Shown piece by piece: positions 61,288 through 64,000 of a stretch of 64,000 nucleotides of DNA. Position numbers and translations under genes: made by a program. The stretch comes from Pseudomonas sp. dw_612 (lineage in GTDB: Bacteria; Pseudomonadota; Gammaproteobacteria; Pseudomonadales; Pseudomonadaceae): positions 1 through 64,000 of the forward strand of contig NZ_JAAVVC010000006.1 in NCBI RefSeq assembly GCF_018449725.1. Direction: 5' to 3'. Within the stretch, counting starts at the first letter, position 1, and each line of letters begins with the position of its first letter. The notes beneath the pieces were generated by a model. The model saw nothing but the letters and a program-made list of their open reading frames with translations, ran no database searches and had not been told where the DNA came from.

Positions 61288-63888
61288 TTATGTGTGCGGA
61301 CCAATGGGAGGCGTGTGCACGTTTTCGTTCTGAGGCAACCATGAAGATAGATCCTTACCGAAATACTGACTCAGGCGTTCTCCCGCATCTATAAGTTGAA
61401 TCACCTCCCGTCGGCCGAGTGCAGGATTGTCTGGGTTCATTTGCTGGGCAAGGCGTCTCATGAAAATGTTGCCTGCGAACAATTGTTCCTGCTCTGTCAT
61501 CAGCATAAACACAGGTGGTCGGTCGTCACCATACAGCACGGCATCGAGCAACTGGCTGCGGCGAAATACCGCCTTGCCTGGCTGCAAGTCAGGATAGATC
61601 TCGACGTTTTCACAAACACCGACCAATTGGAGCAACTCCGACTCCGTTTCCTCGAAGACAATTTGCACGTCGCTCATCGTGCCTGTAGCAATTAGCTGCT
61701 TGCCATCACCATGCGAGGCATTAAGTGCTGTTTTGCAACGTTCGATGAGTCGCCAGCAGGCCACCAAGTCTTCAGCCAGGTCGCTGAAGCGTTTCATTGA
61801 GGCCTCCCAGATTCGCTCGACTTGCCGGTAAGAGTCTAGCCGGGTGAATGGCTGACCAGTCTCCTCCGCATCCACCCTCTGCTTCTTCATATCCTGCAAA
61901 TCTTTTTCGCGTAGAAGGCAATCATTGCGCGCTTCGTCGAAGTAATAGGCGAGATTGTTGAAGTGGGCGACCAGAGCCGGAAGGTAGTGCGGCTCCGTGA
62001 CGAACCAGCGACAGCGCACGCAATTGCGATTGCCACCAGGCACGGGACCGTTTCTCTGATTTGACGAAGAACCCTTAACGATTATCGGACCGCCGTTGTA
62101 ACACCCCCCCACTGCGTTGTTGCCCTCAACATCACTAGTGTTGCCGCCAACCAGACACATGCCGTGGTGCATGGGCATCCAGCCCGTTGGGTTCCGTGCA
62201 GCTGGATGCAGAGGGATAGCTGCGGCAAGGCTAGCCGGGCTGTTGCAGATGGCCCTTTGCAACAATTCCTCATGCTCGGTGTCGAGCAGGAAGTTCTGGA
62301 TACTGGACACCTTGTTTACTTCCAGCCGCTCCGCCGCCCCTAGGAGTACATCGCGAATGTGCGTTGCACCGGGCTTGGTGTAATAAAGCGTCATCAGCAG
62401 GCGGCTGTGGCCGACGAGTTTTTGCAGAACAGGGAACGGTACTTGGCCTTCGAGCGCCAAGGCAGTGATGAGGGAGACGCGCAAGCTATGCAAGGGAAAA
62501 AGGGTAGTCACGCGGTATCTCTGTCCCTCCGACAGTGGAAGGAAACGAATCGGTGCGCCGTTGCTATGGGTTTCTCCCCGGTCAGCGAGTCGCAGTTCCA
62601 GGGCCGCAAGCAAGCGAAACCAAGCCGTGGTCATTGTTTTCTCCGTAAGGGGGAGATGACGATCACCCTCAACTGCTTCCGGCATTCGGAACAGGAAGCA
62701 AGCGTCCGGAAAACTCGCAAGTTGCACGTCACTCTTCGCGTCGATGTGACGACCATCCAGCTCCGACCATCGCGTGCGACGCGAAATGGGGTTGTATTTC
62801 TCCTGCCAATTGCGCAGCTTCTCCAGGCAGTAGATGACGTCCTGATACACTGGCCCACCGAAGAGCCAGGGCAGGACGTAACCTTTTTCAGGCCCCGACT
62901 TGGCGATATCCGCGGTTTTGTTGGTGTTGATGTAGAGCATGGTCGAAGCGGCGTCGCCGTCTGCGGGTGAGGTATTGCGGCGGAAGACTCCCTGTCGAAG
63001 CGTGTGACGCTCGCTGCCTTGCGCGAGCCTGCTCGGGTTCAATGTCCAATCACCGCCCTCGTAACGCCAGGTGTCAGCCTCGCCTGAGTCGAGCATACGA
63101 ACCTGAATCGTGCGCAGCGGTATGATGAGCTTTACGAGCAGAGCAACCCAACGAACCGGACTCCACATTTCCAACACCGCCCCACCTCGATAGTGAGGAT
63201 TCACCATCTTCCGCTCGCGCCATACGCAGTCTGGGTCGTTGCGGTCAATCTGTTCGTCGTTCACCTCGAACCAGTCAGGTCCTAAGGAGGCGACCTGGTC
63301 GACTCCTCCTCTCAACGCACTCTGTGCCCACTGCCAATCGCGGAAATGCGGCCCCGCTGCCAGCATTTGCCGCAGTTCGTCAATGTAGCCGTAGGGCAGT
63401 GGCGAATGCACGCTCTCTTCGCGACGGGGGAGGCCACTGTTTGACATCCGGGCCACAGGGTTGCGAAAGGCTGGCGAGACCACTGGCTGCCCGCCATCCG
63501 CAAATTCACTGAACTCTCGCAACAGTACGAAGTTCAGGAAAGAGTGGATACGGTTATTGCACTTGATGCCATATGCCGAATCAGGACAACCCGTCCGATA
63601 GAAGTCAGGTAATACAGTGTTGCGCGTTAAAAGCTCCGCCGGGTCGAGCGGAAGGCCTTGCTGGATAAGGTATCGCTCGAAGAAAGCTACTAACGCGTAA
63701 AGCCGGTCAGATACGCCATGTGTTTCGCCCTTCAACCATTCCACTGCCAAGGTACGCCAAGCGGCGAGTTGCGGGTATTCGCGTGCGACCCAACCTAGGG
63801 TCGTGTCTGTCTCACGCTTTACTCCTTTCGCCTTGTCGGGCGGAAAGGAGAGGTTCTTGGGCGCTGGCTTTGTTTTCTTCTCAGCCAT
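61288..63888 (-). CDS. gmtZ: Gamma-mobile-trio integrase GmtZ (VPA1269-like tyrosine recombinase)
   Basis: 866 residues. Tyrosine-recombinase features are spread over a long central domain: Arg259 in IIPLRTIQVRML, Lys324 in NTNKTADIAK, His467-x-x-Arg470 in LHSLRVSLIT, Gly-His at 493-494 (LVGHSRL) and Tyr502/503 (MTLYYTK). The C-terminal third holds a likely zinc cluster (C578, C596, C623, C626) and a coiled-coil stretch around residues 640-700. It begins 9 bp after the preceding gene's stop and is followed by gmtX, the YZX order. A role in excision or integration of the island is inferred. Confidence 0.8.
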   Translation of the reverse strand: MAEKKTKPAPKNLSFPPDKAKGVKRETDTTLGWVAREYPQLAAWRTLAVEWLKGETHGVSDRLYALVAFFERYLIQQGLPLDPAELLTRNTVLPDFYRTGCPDSAYGIKCNNRIHSFLNFVLLREFSEFADGGQPVVSPAFRNPVARMSNSGLPRREESVHSPLPYGYIDELRQMLAAGPHFRDWQWAQSALRGGVDQVASLGPDWFEVNDEQIDRNDPDCVWRERKMVNPHYRGGAVLEMWSPVRWVALLVKLIIPLRTIQVRMLDSGEADTWRYEGGDWTLNPSRLAQGSERHTLRQGVFRRNTSPADGDAASTMLYINTNKTADIAKSGPEKGYVLPWLFGGPVYQDVIYCLEKLRNWQEKYNPISRRTRWSELDGRHIDAKSDVQLASFPDACFLFRMPEAVEGDRHLPLTEKTMTTAWFRLLAALELRLADRGETHSNGAPIRFLPLSEGQRYRVTTLFPLHSLRVSLITALALEGQVPFPVLQKLVGHSRLLMTLYYTKPGATHIRDVLLGAAERLEVNKVSSIQNFLLDTEHEELLQRAICNSPASLAAAIPLHPAARNPTGWMPMHHGMCLVGGNTSDVEGNNAVGGCYNGGPIIVKGSSSNQRNGPVPGGNRNCVRCRWFVTEPHYLPALVAHFNNLAYYFDEARNDCLLREKDLQDMKKQRVDAEETGQPFTRLDSYRQVERIWEASMKRFSDLAEDLVACWRLIERCKTALNASHGDGKQLIATGTMSDVQIVFEETESELLQLVGVCENVEIYPDLQPGKAVFRRSQLLDAVLYGDDRPPVFMLMTEQEQLFAGNIFMRRLAQQMNPDNPALGRREVIQLIDAGERLSQYFGKDLSSWLPQNENVHTPPIGPHT

Positions 63889-63897
63889 AAAGGTTTC

Positions 63898-64000
63898 TCA
63901 TTCATTGAGTTCGAGGCCGTACAGCAACTGGTCGGATGCGGCGAGTACGCTGGGATATCTTTCCCGCAGCCGCTGGGCAGCAGCTCTAAGTTCTGCCATG
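63898..64000 (-). CDS. C-terminal end of probable GmtY recombinase (continues beyond window)
   Basis: The minus-strand frame is open to the window edge and stops at 63898, 9 bp before gmtZ. The visible residues (RAAAQRLRERYPSVLAASDQLLYGLEL) are few. In GMT islands the gene upstream of gmtZ is gmtY, a tyrosine recombinase, so this is probably its C-terminus; a Met codon at 63999 is most likely internal. The identity rests on gene order only. Confidence 0.55.
   Translation of the reverse strand, partial: MAELRAAAQRLRERYPSVLAASDQLLYGLELNE

Noticed and set aside
1..64000. CRISPR array, tRNA or rRNA genes, insertion-sequence transposase
   Set aside because: No regularly spaced repeats, no cloverleaf or rRNA sequence and no transposase signature was seen while reading both strands.

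Overview
The window is a high-GC gammaproteobacterial chromosome segment that reads as Pseudomonas, most likely the P. fluorescens group. The support is the protein families (OprB-type porin, AAHS and MHS transporters, IorAB oxidoreductase, many LysR regulators next to single enzymes), a REPIN-like inverted pair carrying the typical GTGGGAG/GCGAGCAGGCT core, and a pair of small proteins of a kind common in that group. No rRNA, tRNA or CRISPR array was seen.

Layout. 1-6.9 kb: the end of a transketolase gene followed 2 bp later by pgi, a chemotaxis receptor, and a lipoprotein/NAD(P)-binding pair divergent from a LysR gene. 7.1-13.7 kb: a Tat-exported FAD oxidoreductase, an aldehyde dehydrogenase, a quinone-oxidoreductase-like dehydrogenase, a family VIII esterase and its divergent LysR gene. 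13.8-26.8 kb: one long leftward catabolic operon, read in the order AAHS transporter, FAH-family hydrolase, IclR regulator, aromatic ring hydroxylase, extradiol dioxygenase, metallo-beta-lactamase-fold hydrolase, ACMSD-type decarboxylase, aryl aldehyde dehydrogenase, aryl alcohol dehydrogenase, beta-barrel porin, second MFS transporter. It looks like a complete route from an aromatic alcohol through acid decarboxylation, hydroxylation and meta-cleavage; the substrate is not identified.

27-38.5 kb: an acyltransferase and a series of small LysR-plus-enzyme units (efflux pump and VOC protein; ene-reductase, C-C hydrolase and FAD hydroxylase; short-chain dehydrogenase; aldo/keto reductase). 38.5-52.6 kb: a second catabolic regulon around an IclR gene. 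An iron alcohol dehydrogenase and a thioesterase run left. A CoA-transferase, two enoyl-CoA hydratases, a hydratase/3-hydroxyacyl-CoA dehydrogenase fusion, a thiolase, an MHS transporter, an aldehyde dehydrogenase, a short-chain dehydrogenase and a porin run right. Two nearly identical operator-like sequences flank the regulator, one facing each arm.

52.8-58.4 kb: a molybdenum hydroxylase (IorA/IorB), a maturation gene (xdhC) reduced by an internal deletion, an aldehyde dehydrogenase paralogous to the one at 17.7 kb, and an EamA exporter. 58.4-59.6 kb: a poorly coding stretch and two small conserved-type genes. 59.7 kb to the end: the terminal part of a mobile island with the leftward set gmtY (partial), gmtZ and gmtX of the gamma-mobile-trio type, followed by a HEPN-like protein that is the only visible cargo. 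This island is the most distinctive system in the window; most of any further cargo would lie to the right of it.
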